Shown here: positions 41,826-51,234 of the stretch, piece after piece
Numbering within the stretch: position 1 is the first letter of the stretch
Layout: every line of letters begins with the position of its first letter
Assembly: GCA_964507185.1 (NCBI GenBank)
Contig: CAZDOY010000003.1
Span: 65,776-129,775 of the forward strand
Source: CAVRTJ01 sp964507185
GTDB taxonomy: Bacteria > Acidobacteriota > UBA4820 > DSQY01
DNA: 64,000 nt
Direction of reading: 5' to 3'
Notes under the pieces: model-generated
Database searches by the model: none
Seen by the model: the letters and a program-made list of their open reading frames with translations, nothing else
Told to the model about the DNA's origin: nothing
Translations under genes and position numbers: made by a program

Positions 41826-43511
41826 TTACCGTCCCGGCTCACAGGTCAACCCGCCGGGTTCCCCCGTCGCGCGCACTTCGTACTTCTTCCCGACCGGCGT
41901 CCACTCGCCGTCCTTTCGCTGCATGAGCTTCACGCGCCCTTCGGCGGTCCAGTGGGCGTTGCTGTCGTAGTCCCATCCGAGGGTCCGGCTGTCCCCGGCG
42001 CCCAGGGTGGTGATGAGGAACCTGTTCTGCAGCTCCCCGAAGAAGGCGGCCCGTCCGGCGGGTTCGGGCGAATCGCCGCCGGACGGATCGACGGGAAACC
42101 ACCCATAGTTGGGCAGGTAGACCTCGACCCACCTGTGGAAGACGTCGTCGCGGCTGGCGTCGTCGCCGCGGATGACGATCGAGCCGTTGTACCGCGCCGG
42201 CAGACCAGCCGCGTGGCACATGGCCAGCATGACGAACGTGTACTCCGAGCACGAGCCGGAACCTCGCGACAGCACCGTCGGCGCGATGTTCCAGCCGCCC
42301 GCTAGTTCGTAGTGCATCTTTTTCTGGATGTACCGGTTGATCTTCCAGGCGATCCAGTAAGGGTTGGTCTCGTCGCCGACGGCCTCTTTCACGGCTTTCC
42401 GGATCACGGGATCGTCGAAAACCAGCTTGGAGCTGTTGAGCGTGTAGTCCTTCCGGATGTCCGCCGGGATGTCGCTCAGCTTGCCTACCTTCGCGGGATC
42501 GACGTACCACCGCACCTTGTAAAGGTCGACGTCCACGTGCATCGCGGCCGACACGGACTGGTTAGGCTTGATGTCCGTGAACCTGTAGTGGGCGCACTTC
42601 TGGCCCCACTGGTCGGTGACGAAGTCCGTGGGACGGGGGGAGAATTCCGGGGCCTTGAGGAGTTGCTGGCTGGGCAGATCGCCGGGCACGGCGATGAAGA
42701 TATCGAGCGTCTTGACCACGCCCGGCCCGAAGTTGCGCCACGCTTCAGTGTAGCTCAGGTTTTCGTGCTTTTTGCCCGTCCGCACGTAAGGCCCGCCGGC
42801 GGTCACGTTCAGCTTGTAAAGCGTGCGGGTCTCGTAATCCACGTTCCAGAGGTTTGTCCCGTCCCAGGCGAGTCCAGCCGCGTAAGGCCCGGGCGATGGG
42901 AACATGTCCATCACTGCGCCTGTCTTCGGGTCCATCCGGTATATGGTGTCGGTGACGCGATCGGCGACGAAGAGGTAGTTCCCGTCGAAGGCCAGGCCGA
43001 TCTCCTGCGTCCTTCGCGGCCCGTTGGATGTGGGACTGGCGATGCTCTTGAACGTCGTTCCGTCCGAATCGTCCAGTCTGTTCAACTTGCCGGCCCTCGC
43101 ATCGACCGTCCACAGTGCGGTTCCATCCCACGCGATCCCCTCGGGGTTGTCCGTGTCGAGGGGGAGCGCCCTCTCGGTGATCTTCGTCCTGGGATTCATC
43201 CCGTAGGCGGTCTTGTCCGCTGCGTCCACGACCCAGAGCAGGGCGCCGTCCCAGGCCAGCCCCATGGGCGCGTAACCGGGAGCTTCGAGCGTCCCCACTA
43301 TTTTGCCGGTTTCCGGATCGAGCTCGTTCAGCGTGGCGGTGTCGTAATCGGCGATCCACAGGTGGCTTCCGTCCCAGGTAATGCCCGTGGGCGTCTTGAG
43401 AGACAAAGGCCATTTCTGAACGACGTGGCCCGGTACGGCTTGCGCGGCGGCGGCCAACCCAATGCAGAAGACGATGCCCAGGGCGCCCGCGAGTTTCCCC
43501 CAAATACGCAT
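41826..43511 (-). CDS. Secreted beta-propeller/transglutaminase-like fusion protein
   Basis: 561-aa exported protein. A signal peptide (residues 1-25, ending AQA) is followed by a beta-propeller (about 26-270) built of repeats such as GITWDGSHLWIADYDTATLNELDPETG and GLAWDGALLWVVD. A beta-rich link follows, then a transglutaminase-like domain with the triad Cys421 (GSCSEYT), His459 (FHRWVEVY) and Asp475 (PVDPSGG). All three residues are in place, so it may be a peptidase or cross-linking enzyme. The ATG at 43511 follows GGGAGGATACA. The neighbouring outer-membrane-type gene ends 103 bases upstream of it on the same strand. Confidence 0.85.
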   Translation of the reverse strand: MRIWGKLAGALGIVFCIGLAAAAQAVPGHVVQKWPLSLKTPTGITWDGSHLWIADYDTATLNELDPETGKIVGTLEAPGYAPMGLAWDGALLWVVDAADKTAYGMNPRTKITERALPLDTDNPEGIAWDGTALWTVDARAGKLNRLDDSDGTTFKSIASPTSNGPRRTQEIGLAFDGNYLFVADRVTDTIYRMDPKTGAVMDMFPSPGPYAAGLAWDGTNLWNVDYETRTLYKLNVTAGGPYVRTGKKHENLSYTEAWRNFGPGVVKTLDIFIAVPGDLPSQQLLKAPEFSPRPTDFVTDQWGQKCAHYRFTDIKPNQSVSAAMHVDVDLYKVRWYVDPAKVGKLSDIPADIRKDYTLNSSKLVFDDPVIRKAVKEAVGDETNPYWIAWKINRYIQKKMHYELAGGWNIAPTVLSRGSGSCSEYTFVMLAMCHAAGLPARYNGSIVIRGDDASRDDVFHRWVEVYLPNYGWFPVDPSGGDSPEPAGRAAFFGELQNRFLITTLGAGDSRTLGWDYDSNAHWTAEGRVKLMQRKDGEWTPVGKKYEVRATGEPGGLTCEPGR

Positions 43512-43614
43512 TGTATCCTCCCTACCTCGTGAACTCGTACGACGGTTACAGCCAGGGTTCCATTCTACATCCAGCGCACGGCGGCTCGAAAGCCCGCTTT
43601 GTCCCAGGCGGTTC

Positions 43615-44436
43615 TCACAACCCAATGGTGACGAGCGCCCGAACCGCGTCGGTCGAACCCGACGTCAGTCCCAGGGCAACCCCCAGTTTCAGCGACGTTC
43701 GACGTCCCAGTGCAAATGCCACGAACGGTTGCAGGTAGTGCTCCTGCCTGTGCGGCACGAGGCCGAAGCGGCCTTCGTCGCCCAATCCGCCGTATATTTC
43801 CAGACCTGCCAGCAGATGTCCGTCTCCATCTCCGTCGGGATCGAAGGTCCGGTCGTCGCTTTTGCCGAGGGAAGGGCCTTTCAGGTAAATCCCCGCCGTG
43901 TACCCGAACGCAGTGACGCCGCCGTCCAGGCTACGTTCCGCCACAAGGTTGAGGGCAACGTTGCCCCACTTTCCGTCCTGGGAAAATATCAGCCGGGCTT
44001 CCGCCTCATGTTCGGTGTGATATCTCTCCCCTCCCTCGGCTTCTATGTTCCCGACAACGGCCGTCTTGTAGGTCTCAGGATGGCTGTACTGCTCGTACTC
44101 GAGGTAGAAGGTCGGCCAAAGGAAATGGTTGCCGGTCCAGGGCCTGAAGCGGCCTTCGACCTGATACCCGTCGAGGCGCCACGATTCCCCCGGAAGCTTC
44201 GAGCCGAGCAGGTACAAGGAGGAGGCGAAATGCGCATTGAATCCGTGCTCCAGCTCGAGGACCTGTCCCCACGCCCAAGGTTTGCCGGGTGGATTGACGG
44301 CGTCTATACCAGCCTCCAGTTCCCATTCCCCGGGTTCCATGTGATGCGTATACGTATCGAAATATGGACCGCTTCCCGCCATGGTCCCCAGGCTCGTGAC
44401 AAGAAAGAGTATGGTCAGAATGCTCCGGCCTCTCAT
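43615..44436 (-). CDS. Exported outer-membrane beta-barrel-like protein
   Basis: 273-aa protein with a signal peptide (about residues 1-20, MRGRSILTILFLVTSLG start) and alternating hydrophobic strands rich in Gly, Tyr and aromatic residues. Segments such as LWPTFYLEYEQYSHPE and FGYTAGIYLKG and a C-terminal aliphatic end (ALVTIGL) suggest a barrel, though no Phe ends it. No family is recognised. The ATG at 44436 follows AGAGGTGAAT. Two predicted promoters and a palindrome lie upstream. It is cotranscribed with, or near, the propeller/transglutaminase gene. Confidence 0.7.
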   Translation of the reverse strand: MRGRSILTILFLVTSLGTMAGSGPYFDTYTHHMEPGEWELEAGIDAVNPPGKPWAWGQVLELEHGFNAHFASSLYLLGSKLPGESWRLDGYQVEGRFRPWTGNHFLWPTFYLEYEQYSHPETYKTAVVGNIEAEGGERYHTEHEAEARLIFSQDGKWGNVALNLVAERSLDGGVTAFGYTAGIYLKGPSLGKSDDRTFDPDGDGDGHLLAGLEIYGGLGDEGRFGLVPHRQEHYLQPFVAFALGRRTSLKLGVALGLTSGSTDAVRALVTIGL

Positions 44437-44465
44437 ATTCACCTCTCACATTAGATGCATGTATG

Positions 44466-44495
44466 AGTATATGTTCAGTTGCTATTGCCTGACAA
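44466..44495 (-). promoter_or_regulatory. Predicted proximal sigma-70 promoter of the outer-membrane-type gene
   Basis: TTGTCA and TATACT on the minus strand are 18 bases apart, placing the start about 20-25 bases upstream of the ATG at 44436. Confidence 0.5.
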
Positions 44496-44533
44496 AAACC
44501 AGGCTTTCCTCCGTTTCCATCCACCACAACAAG

Positions 44534-44547
44534 ATACGTGAACGTAT
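44534..44547. promoter_or_regulatory. 14-bp palindrome between the two promoters of the outer-membrane-type gene
   Basis: ATACGT and ACGTAT are separated by two bases and lie about 15-28 bases downstream of the distal promoter's predicted start, in a typical repressor position. Confidence 0.45.
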
Positions 44548-44568
44548 GAGCGACTGCTCAGGCTAATG

Positions 44569-44597
44569 ATTCTAGGCAGTCCCGTCGGCTTTGTCAA
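44569..44597 (-). promoter_or_regulatory. Predicted distal sigma-70 promoter of the outer-membrane-type gene
   Basis: TTGACA and TAGAAT on the minus strand are 17 bases apart, close to consensus. The leader would be about 125 bases and contains the palindrome at 44534-44547 and the proximal promoter. Confidence 0.6.
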
Positions 44598-44822
44598 GCC
44601 TCTGTTCGACACTTCCAGAGGTGATACGGAGATCAGGCGGACAGCGCAGAGATGAGCGCGTCTCGCGACCTTCGAGTGCTAGCCCGGCGCCCTTCCGGGT
44701 CCTTCCTTCAGGCATTCGGCATTGACCCTCAGCCTTCGGGAGAATAACTCGTCCCCGCTTTTGCCCATGCTTCCAGATTGCGACGCCCGAATCCCGGATG
44801 TTCTGCTGCGCCGCCTCTATGT

Positions 44823-44858
44823 AAAACGGTGCGCCCCGGGCACAGGCTCGGGGCGCAC
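44823..44858 (-). terminator. Intrinsic terminator downstream of rho
   Basis: GTGCGCCCCG and CGGGGCGCAC form a 10-bp stem with a 10-base loop, followed on the minus strand by a CGTTTTA tract. It lies 75 bases past the rho stop and would end the tig-rho operon. Confidence 0.8.
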
Positions 44859-44933
44859 GTCAAGTGCAGGCATTTGCGTCGATGCAAAGGACCTTCGGCG
44901 AGGGGACGAGCACCGAAGCCGGATGGAGAGGGA

Positions 44934-46217
44934 TCAGCCTCCGGAGAGTCCTTTGAGGAAGGCCTCGTTGCCCTCGTACTCCGTCAGCTTGCCGATGAGC
45001 AACTCCATGGCCTCGACGGTGGAGAGGGGGTTGAGGATCTTTCTGAGGATCCACATGCGGTTCAGTTCGAACTCGCTGGTAAGGAGTTCTTCCTTCCGCG
45101 TGCCGGACTTGTTGATGTCGATGGCGGGGAACACGCGCTTGTCGACCAGCTTGCGGTCCAGGTGAATCTCCATGTTGCCCGTGCCCTTGAACTCCTCGAA
45201 AATGACGTCGTCCATCCTGGAACCGGTATCCACGAGGGCCGTGGCGATGATGGTCAAACTGCCGCCTTCTTCGATGTTGCGGGCGGCGCCGAAGAACCGT
45301 TTCGGCTTCTGCAGGGCATTGGCATCGAGACCGCCGGAAAGGACGCGGCCCGAAGGCGGCGTCACGGTGTTGTAGGCGCGCGCCATACGCGTGATGGAAT
45401 CGAGCAGGATTACCACGTCGCGTCCCTGCTCAACGAGGCGCTTGGTTTTTTCCATCACCATCTCGGCCACCTGGACGTGGCGGGTCGGCGGCTCGTCGAA
45501 CGTCGAGGCCTGAACCTCGCCCTTGACCGAACGCTGCATGTCCGTGACTTCTTCGGGTCTTTCATCAATCAGCAGCACCAGAAGATAGGCATCGGGGTGG
45601 TTCGCCGTGATGGCGTGAGCGATGGCCTGAAGCAGCATGGTCTTGCCTGTCCTGGGCGGCGCCACGATGAGCCCGCGCTGCCCGAAGCCCATGGGCGTAA
45701 CCAGGTCAAGCACGCGTCCGGACAGCGCCTCACGCCCCGCCTCCAGGCGGATCCGCCTGTCGGGGTAGATGGGTGTGAGCGCATCGAACCACATGCGGTC
45801 GCGGGTCTTCAGTGGCGACTCGAAGTTGATGGCGTCGACCTTGATGAGGGCGAAGTACTTCTCCCCCTCCTTGGGAGGACGCACCTGCCCCGAGATCGTA
45901 TCGCCTGTCCTCAGTCCGAACTTCTTGATCTGGGACGGGCTCACATAGATGTCGTCTGGGCCCGGCAAGTAGTTGTATTCGGGTGCGCGCAGAAATCCGA
46001 ATCCGTCCTGCAGGATCTCCAGCACCCCCTCGGCGAAAATGAATCCGCTGGCCTCGGCCTGGGACTTGAGAATCTGAAAAATCAACTCCTGCCGTTTGAG
46101 GGAGGAGGAGTTCTCGATGTCGTATTCCTTCCCCAGCTTCAGCAGATCCTGTGGGGGCAGATCGTGAAGTCTGGCCAAATCCAGGTTGTCCGTCCTACTC
46201 TTATTATTATTATTCAT
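44934..46217 (-). CDS. rho: Transcription termination factor Rho
   Basis: 427-aa hexameric RNA helicase that ends transcripts. It has an N-terminal Rho_N helical part, a cold-shock type RNA-binding domain (about 50-120; GVLEILQDGFGFLRAPEYNY), then the ATPase: Walker A APPRTGKTMLLQ, Walker B VVILLDSITRMARAYNTV and LFGAARN-type segments (KRFFGAARNIEEGGSLT). The start has an MNNNNKSR stretch from an AAT-rich run; the length is otherwise typical. It is the last gene of the tig-clpPX-lon-engB-rho run, 6 bases after engB. Confidence 0.97.
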   Translation of the reverse strand: MNNNNKSRTDNLDLARLHDLPPQDLLKLGKEYDIENSSSLKRQELIFQILKSQAEASGFIFAEGVLEILQDGFGFLRAPEYNYLPGPDDIYVSPSQIKKFGLRTGDTISGQVRPPKEGEKYFALIKVDAINFESPLKTRDRMWFDALTPIYPDRRIRLEAGREALSGRVLDLVTPMGFGQRGLIVAPPRTGKTMLLQAIAHAITANHPDAYLLVLLIDERPEEVTDMQRSVKGEVQASTFDEPPTRHVQVAEMVMEKTKRLVEQGRDVVILLDSITRMARAYNTVTPPSGRVLSGGLDANALQKPKRFFGAARNIEEGGSLTIIATALVDTGSRMDDVIFEEFKGTGNMEIHLDRKLVDKRVFPAIDINKSGTRKEELLTSEFELNRMWILRKILNPLSTVEAMELLIGKLTEYEGNEAFLKGLSGG

Positions 46218-46223
46218 GGCACC

Positions 46224-46805
46224 CTACTCCATACTCTCCTCAATGAGCCTCTGCATGGTTTTCACTCCTTCCCCAGTCACCGTAGAAAACGGGATGGGGG
46301 GCTGTTGCGGATTCAGGGCCAGTTCATGACAGAGAGCGTCTGCCCTGGCTTTCCAGTGTCCCCTGGAAATTTTGTCCGCCTTGGTCATCACGACGTAAAA
46401 GGATCTCCCATAGTAACGAAACCACTCGGCAATCCTGATATCTCCTTCACCTGCCTCCCTTCGAATATCGATCAGCAGAATAGCCGCCCCTCGCGTTTCT
46501 CTTTTCAGGTAGGCTTCAACAAGAGTCCGCCACGAGTTCTTCACAGCCAGCGGCACTTTAGCGTATCCGTAACCGGGCAGATCGACGAGATACCCGCGGT
46601 CCGATACATCCACAAAGATCACGCCCTCCGTCCGGCCCGGCGTGTTGCTCACGCGCAGAAGCTTCTTTCGGCCGAGTACGGCGTTGACAAACGAGGACTT
46701 CCCCACGTTCGATCGTCCAACGACGGCCACTTCCGCTTTTGAAGGTGGAGGAAGCTGGGCCGGTGCTGTGCAGACCATCTCAATTCTTATCGTTCGAGAC
46801 TTCAC
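46224..46805 (-). CDS. engB: Ribosome biogenesis GTPase EngB/YsxC
   Basis: 193-aa GTPase that helps assemble the 50S subunit. G1 is GRSNVGKSSFVNA, G2/G3 region NTPGRTEGV and DLPGYGYAK, G4 TKADK, G5 near STVTGEG. GTG at 46805 is the likely start (AGAGGAACAG upstream); an internal ATG follows at residue 10. It lies 118 bases after lon and 6 bases before rho, so the genes are probably cotranscribed. Confidence 0.94.
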   Translation of the reverse strand: MKSRTIRIEMVCTAPAQLPPPSKAEVAVVGRSNVGKSSFVNAVLGRKKLLRVSNTPGRTEGVIFVDVSDRGYLVDLPGYGYAKVPLAVKNSWRTLVEAYLKRETRGAAILLIDIRREAGEGDIRIAEWFRYYGRSFYVVMTKADKISRGHWKARADALCHELALNPQQPPIPFSTVTGEGVKTMQRLIEESME

Positions 46806-46923
46806 CTGTTCCTCTGGCGGGTGTCTTCAACGCACTGGTTCGAGCATCCATATTCGGTCACCCCCCTCCCGGCTTGGCTCTTGCACTTCATCGGAACCGA
46901 TTAGCGGCGGTATCCTGAATCCG

Positions 46924-49332
46924 TCAGGGATTCTTCTCGGGCCGCACCGGCTCCTTCTGGTCGATCACGAGCGAGGGGCGACGGCGGAAGGGATCTTCTT
47001 TCAGGGCCAGGCGCAAAACGCCATCGAGCGCGTCTACGAAATGAAAGACCATGCCCTGCCTGAGGTTCTCCGGAACTTCCATGATGTCCTTCTCGTTGTC
47101 CTTAGGCAGGATGATCTCGAAAATATCGTGCTGTTTGGCCGCCAGGATCTTCTCCTTGAGGCCTCCGACGGGAAGCACCTTGCCGCGCAAGGTGACCTCG
47201 CCGGTCATCGCAACGTCGTGCCGGACCGGAATGGCCGTGAAGGCCGAGACCATGGCCACGGCCAGGGCCGTTCCGGCCGAAGGTCCGTCCTTCGGAATAG
47301 CGCCTTCGGGCACGTGGACGTGGACATCGCTCTCGGAGTAGAGCGTGGACAAAAGTCCCATCTGGGCCGATTGCCCACGGATGTACGAGAAGGCGGCACG
47401 GGCCGACTCCTGCATGACGTCGCCTAGCTGGCCCGTCAGCGTCAGGCTGCCCTTCCCAGGCATGAGGCTCGCCTCCAGAAGCAGAATATCGCCGCCGGCC
47501 TGCGTCCAGGCCAGGCCCACGGAGATGCCCACCTCGTCGTTCTGCAGGACCTTCCGTTCCTTGTACCTCGGGACGCCCAGAAGTTCCTCGACCTTCTCTG
47601 GGGTCAGTACGACGCGCGATCTGCGCCTCTCCTTCACCACCTTGTGCGCAACTTTCCTGCACAGGGAGGCCAGTTCCCGCTCCAGGTTTCTGACGCCCGC
47701 TTCCCTGGTGTAGCCGTCCACGAGGAAGGCGAGCCCCTCCCGGGTGAACTCCATGTCCCGGCTCCTGAGGCCATGAATCTTGATCTGCTTCGGAATGAGG
47801 TATCCCTCCGCGATGGAGAGTTTTTCCGGGAGCGTGTAGCCGGAGAAGGAGATGACCTCCAGTCTGTCCAGCAAGGCCGGGGGGACGGTGTGGGTCACAT
47901 TGGCAGTGGTGATGAAGAATACTCTCGAAAGGTCGAAAGGAACGTCCACGTAGTGGTCCACAAAGGCATTGTTCTGCTCCGGGTCGAGGACTTCCAGAAG
48001 CGCCGATGCGGGATCGCCCCTGTAGTCGGCGCCCAACTTGTCGATTTCATCCAGCAGGAAGACCGGGTTTTTCGTGCCCGCCCGCTTCATGAGCTGGACG
48101 ATCTGGCCCGGAAAGGCCCCGATGTAGGTCCGCCTGTGTCCTTTGACCTCGGCTTCGTCGTGGACCCCGCCGAGCGAGAGCCGCACAAATTCCCTGCCCA
48201 TGCTCCGGGCGATGGATCGTGCGACGGAAGTCTTGCCGACGCCGGGCGGTCCCACGAAACACAGGATGCTCCCCTTGTGGTGTTTGGTAAGACGCCTGAC
48301 GGAGAGGAACTCCAGGATCCGTTCCTTCACCTTCTCGAGTCCGTAGTGATCCTTGTCGAGGATGCGCTGCGCGCGGTGGATGTCCTTTTTGTCCCGGCTT
48401 TCCTTCGTCCAGGGAAGAGACAGAAGCCAGTCGATGTACGAGCGGGAGACGGTCGCTTCGGCGGAAACGGGCGGCATGACCTCGAGGCGCTTCAGCTCTG
48501 CCATGGCTTTTTCCCTCGCCAGTTCCGTCATGCCGGCCTTCTCGATTTTCTCCTTGAGGTCATCGACCTCGTTGATGGAGTCCTCGCGCCCGAGTTCCTT
48601 CTTGATGAGTTTCATTTTCTCGTTGAGGTAGTACTCTTTCTGTGTCTTCTCGATCTGCTTTTCCACTTCCCGGTTGAGGCGCTGGTCGAGGTTGGCCTGT
48701 TCGATTTCGGCCATCAGAAGACGCTTTACCATTTTGAGCCGTTCGGCCAGGGACGCGATCTCGACGATCTTCTGTTTCAGATTGGTCTGAATGTTCAGAT
48801 AGGACGAAACCTGGTCGCAGAAGCGGTATGGCTCTTCCGGGCTGAAGGTCGCCGAACTCGCACTGCCGAACAGGTTCTGGTTTTTTCTCAGGAAGTCATC
48901 GAAGTGCCGTGCGAGATCGTAAGCCAGGGCTTCCGTCTCGACGTCGATGGCGTCAGGCTCCGGCACGATCTCCACGGAGACGTGCGCCACGTCGCCGTCC
49001 AGCAGGAAATCCCCTACGCGCGCCCGTTTCAGTCCCTCAACCAGCACCTTCATGTGCCCATTGGGCAGCGGAAGGGACTGAACGATCTTCGCCACAATAC
49101 CCGTCCTGTAGAGGTCTGAAGGCTCCGGCTCCTCGACGTGGGCGTCCTTCTGCAGGAGAAGAAAAACGCGCTCGTCCTGGCCCAGGGCCGCCTCTACAGC
49201 CGCTATGGAGTTAGCTCTGCCGACCACGAAAGGCCGGATGGAGTTCGGGAAAACGATCATGTCCCTCAGAGTGATAAGGGGAAGCACCTCCATGGAGAGG
49301 CGATCCCTGGAGGGAGATGGAGAATGAGCCAT
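46924..49332 (-). CDS. lon: ATP-dependent protease Lon
   Basis: 802-aa AAA+ protease of the LonA type: N-terminal substrate domain (about 14-205, beginning LPLITLRDMIVFPNSI), coiled coil, AAA module with Walker A GPPGVGKTS and Walker B PVFLLDEIDKLG, and a C-terminal serine-lysine protease domain with Ser685 (KDGPSAGTA) and Lys728 (GGLKEKILAAK). The spacing of the catalytic pair is as in E. coli Lon. The ATG at 49332 is preceded by an AAGAGAAGG stretch. It lies 25 bases after clpX in the quality-control operon. Confidence 0.97.
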   Translation of the reverse strand: MAHSPSPSRDRLSMEVLPLITLRDMIVFPNSIRPFVVGRANSIAAVEAALGQDERVFLLLQKDAHVEEPEPSDLYRTGIVAKIVQSLPLPNGHMKVLVEGLKRARVGDFLLDGDVAHVSVEIVPEPDAIDVETEALAYDLARHFDDFLRKNQNLFGSASSATFSPEEPYRFCDQVSSYLNIQTNLKQKIVEIASLAERLKMVKRLLMAEIEQANLDQRLNREVEKQIEKTQKEYYLNEKMKLIKKELGREDSINEVDDLKEKIEKAGMTELAREKAMAELKRLEVMPPVSAEATVSRSYIDWLLSLPWTKESRDKKDIHRAQRILDKDHYGLEKVKERILEFLSVRRLTKHHKGSILCFVGPPGVGKTSVARSIARSMGREFVRLSLGGVHDEAEVKGHRRTYIGAFPGQIVQLMKRAGTKNPVFLLDEIDKLGADYRGDPASALLEVLDPEQNNAFVDHYVDVPFDLSRVFFITTANVTHTVPPALLDRLEVISFSGYTLPEKLSIAEGYLIPKQIKIHGLRSRDMEFTREGLAFLVDGYTREAGVRNLERELASLCRKVAHKVVKERRRSRVVLTPEKVEELLGVPRYKERKVLQNDEVGISVGLAWTQAGGDILLLEASLMPGKGSLTLTGQLGDVMQESARAAFSYIRGQSAQMGLLSTLYSESDVHVHVPEGAIPKDGPSAGTALAVAMVSAFTAIPVRHDVAMTGEVTLRGKVLPVGGLKEKILAAKQHDIFEIILPKDNEKDIMEVPENLRQGMVFHFVDALDGVLRLALKEDPFRRRPSLVIDQKEPVRPEKNP

Positions 49333-49357
49333 GAATTATACCTTCTCTTGGGGCATC

Positions 49358-50590
<1,233 letters not shown>

Positions 50591-50637
50591 TCAGACCCCT
50601 CCGGACATAGCCGAAAAAGGAGGAACGGGAGTAGCGG

Positions 50638-51234
50638 TCATTTGGTCTCCGTGCCGTGATGCGTCAGTATCTTGTCGATGATGCCGTACTCCAGTGCGTG
50701 CCCAGTCGTCATGATGAAATCGCGGTCACAATCTTCCTGGATGACCTCCACCGGCTTCCCGGTGTGCTTGGCGAGAACACCGAAGATATTCTCGCGGATA
50801 CGAAGTATCTCTCGCGCCTGGATGTCAATATCCGAAGCCTGCCCGCTGACGCCTCCGAGCGGTTGGTGGATGATCACCCTGGAATTAGGCAACGCAAAGC
50901 GTTTGCCCTTTGTTCCCGCGGCGAGAAGCACAGCCGCCATGGAGGCCGCCTGGCCGATGCATACCGTGTTGATATCGGGCTTCACGAACTGCATCGTATC
51001 ATATATCGCAAGGCCGGCGGTCACCGAACCGCCCGGGCTGTTGATATACAGCCAGATATCCCTCGCGGGATCTTCGGCCTCGAGAAAGAGGAGTTGGGCG
51101 ATCACCAGGTTCGCGAGGTGATCGTCAACCTCCTCCCCTATGAAAATAATATTGTCCTTCAGGAGCCTGGAGTAAATATCATAGGACCGCTCACCGCGGT
51201 TCGTCTGCTCCACTACTATCGGAATCAGGGGCAT
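50638..51234 (-). CDS. clpP: ATP-dependent Clp protease proteolytic subunit ClpP
   Basis: 198-aa serine peptidase that forms a tetradecamer capped by ClpX. Catalytic residues: Ser98 (GQAASMAAVLL), His123 (VIIHQPLGG) and Asp172 (DRDFIM). The start MPLIPIVVEQTNRGERSYDIYS is the mature family N-terminus. Its ATG at 51234 has a strong AGGAGGGTGTGA site. That site lies inside the 3' end of tig, so the two genes overlap by 44 bases. Both frames are supported by conserved protein ends. Confidence 0.97.
   Translation of the reverse strand: MPLIPIVVEQTNRGERSYDIYSRLLKDNIIFIGEEVDDHLANLVIAQLLFLEAEDPARDIWLYINSPGGSVTAGLAIYDTMQFVKPDINTVCIGQAASMAAVLLAAGTKGKRFALPNSRVIIHQPLGGVSGQASDIDIQAREILRIRENIFGVLAKHTGKPVEVIQEDCDRDFIMTTGHALEYGIIDKILTHHGTETK

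Larger units (their letters stand above)
44437..44933. other. Intergenic region with two promoters, a palindrome and the rho terminator
   Basis: Apart from the two minus-strand promoters (44466-44495 and 44569-44597), the palindrome and the terminator at 44823-44858, I see no gene here. The stretch 44600-44820 shows no ORF with a ribosome-binding site and no recognised RNA. Confidence 0.6.

Noticed and set aside
44778..46742. Long antisense open frame opposite rho and engB
   Set aside because: The opposite strand encodes conserved Rho and EngB; the frame is a GC-rich mirror without known motifs.
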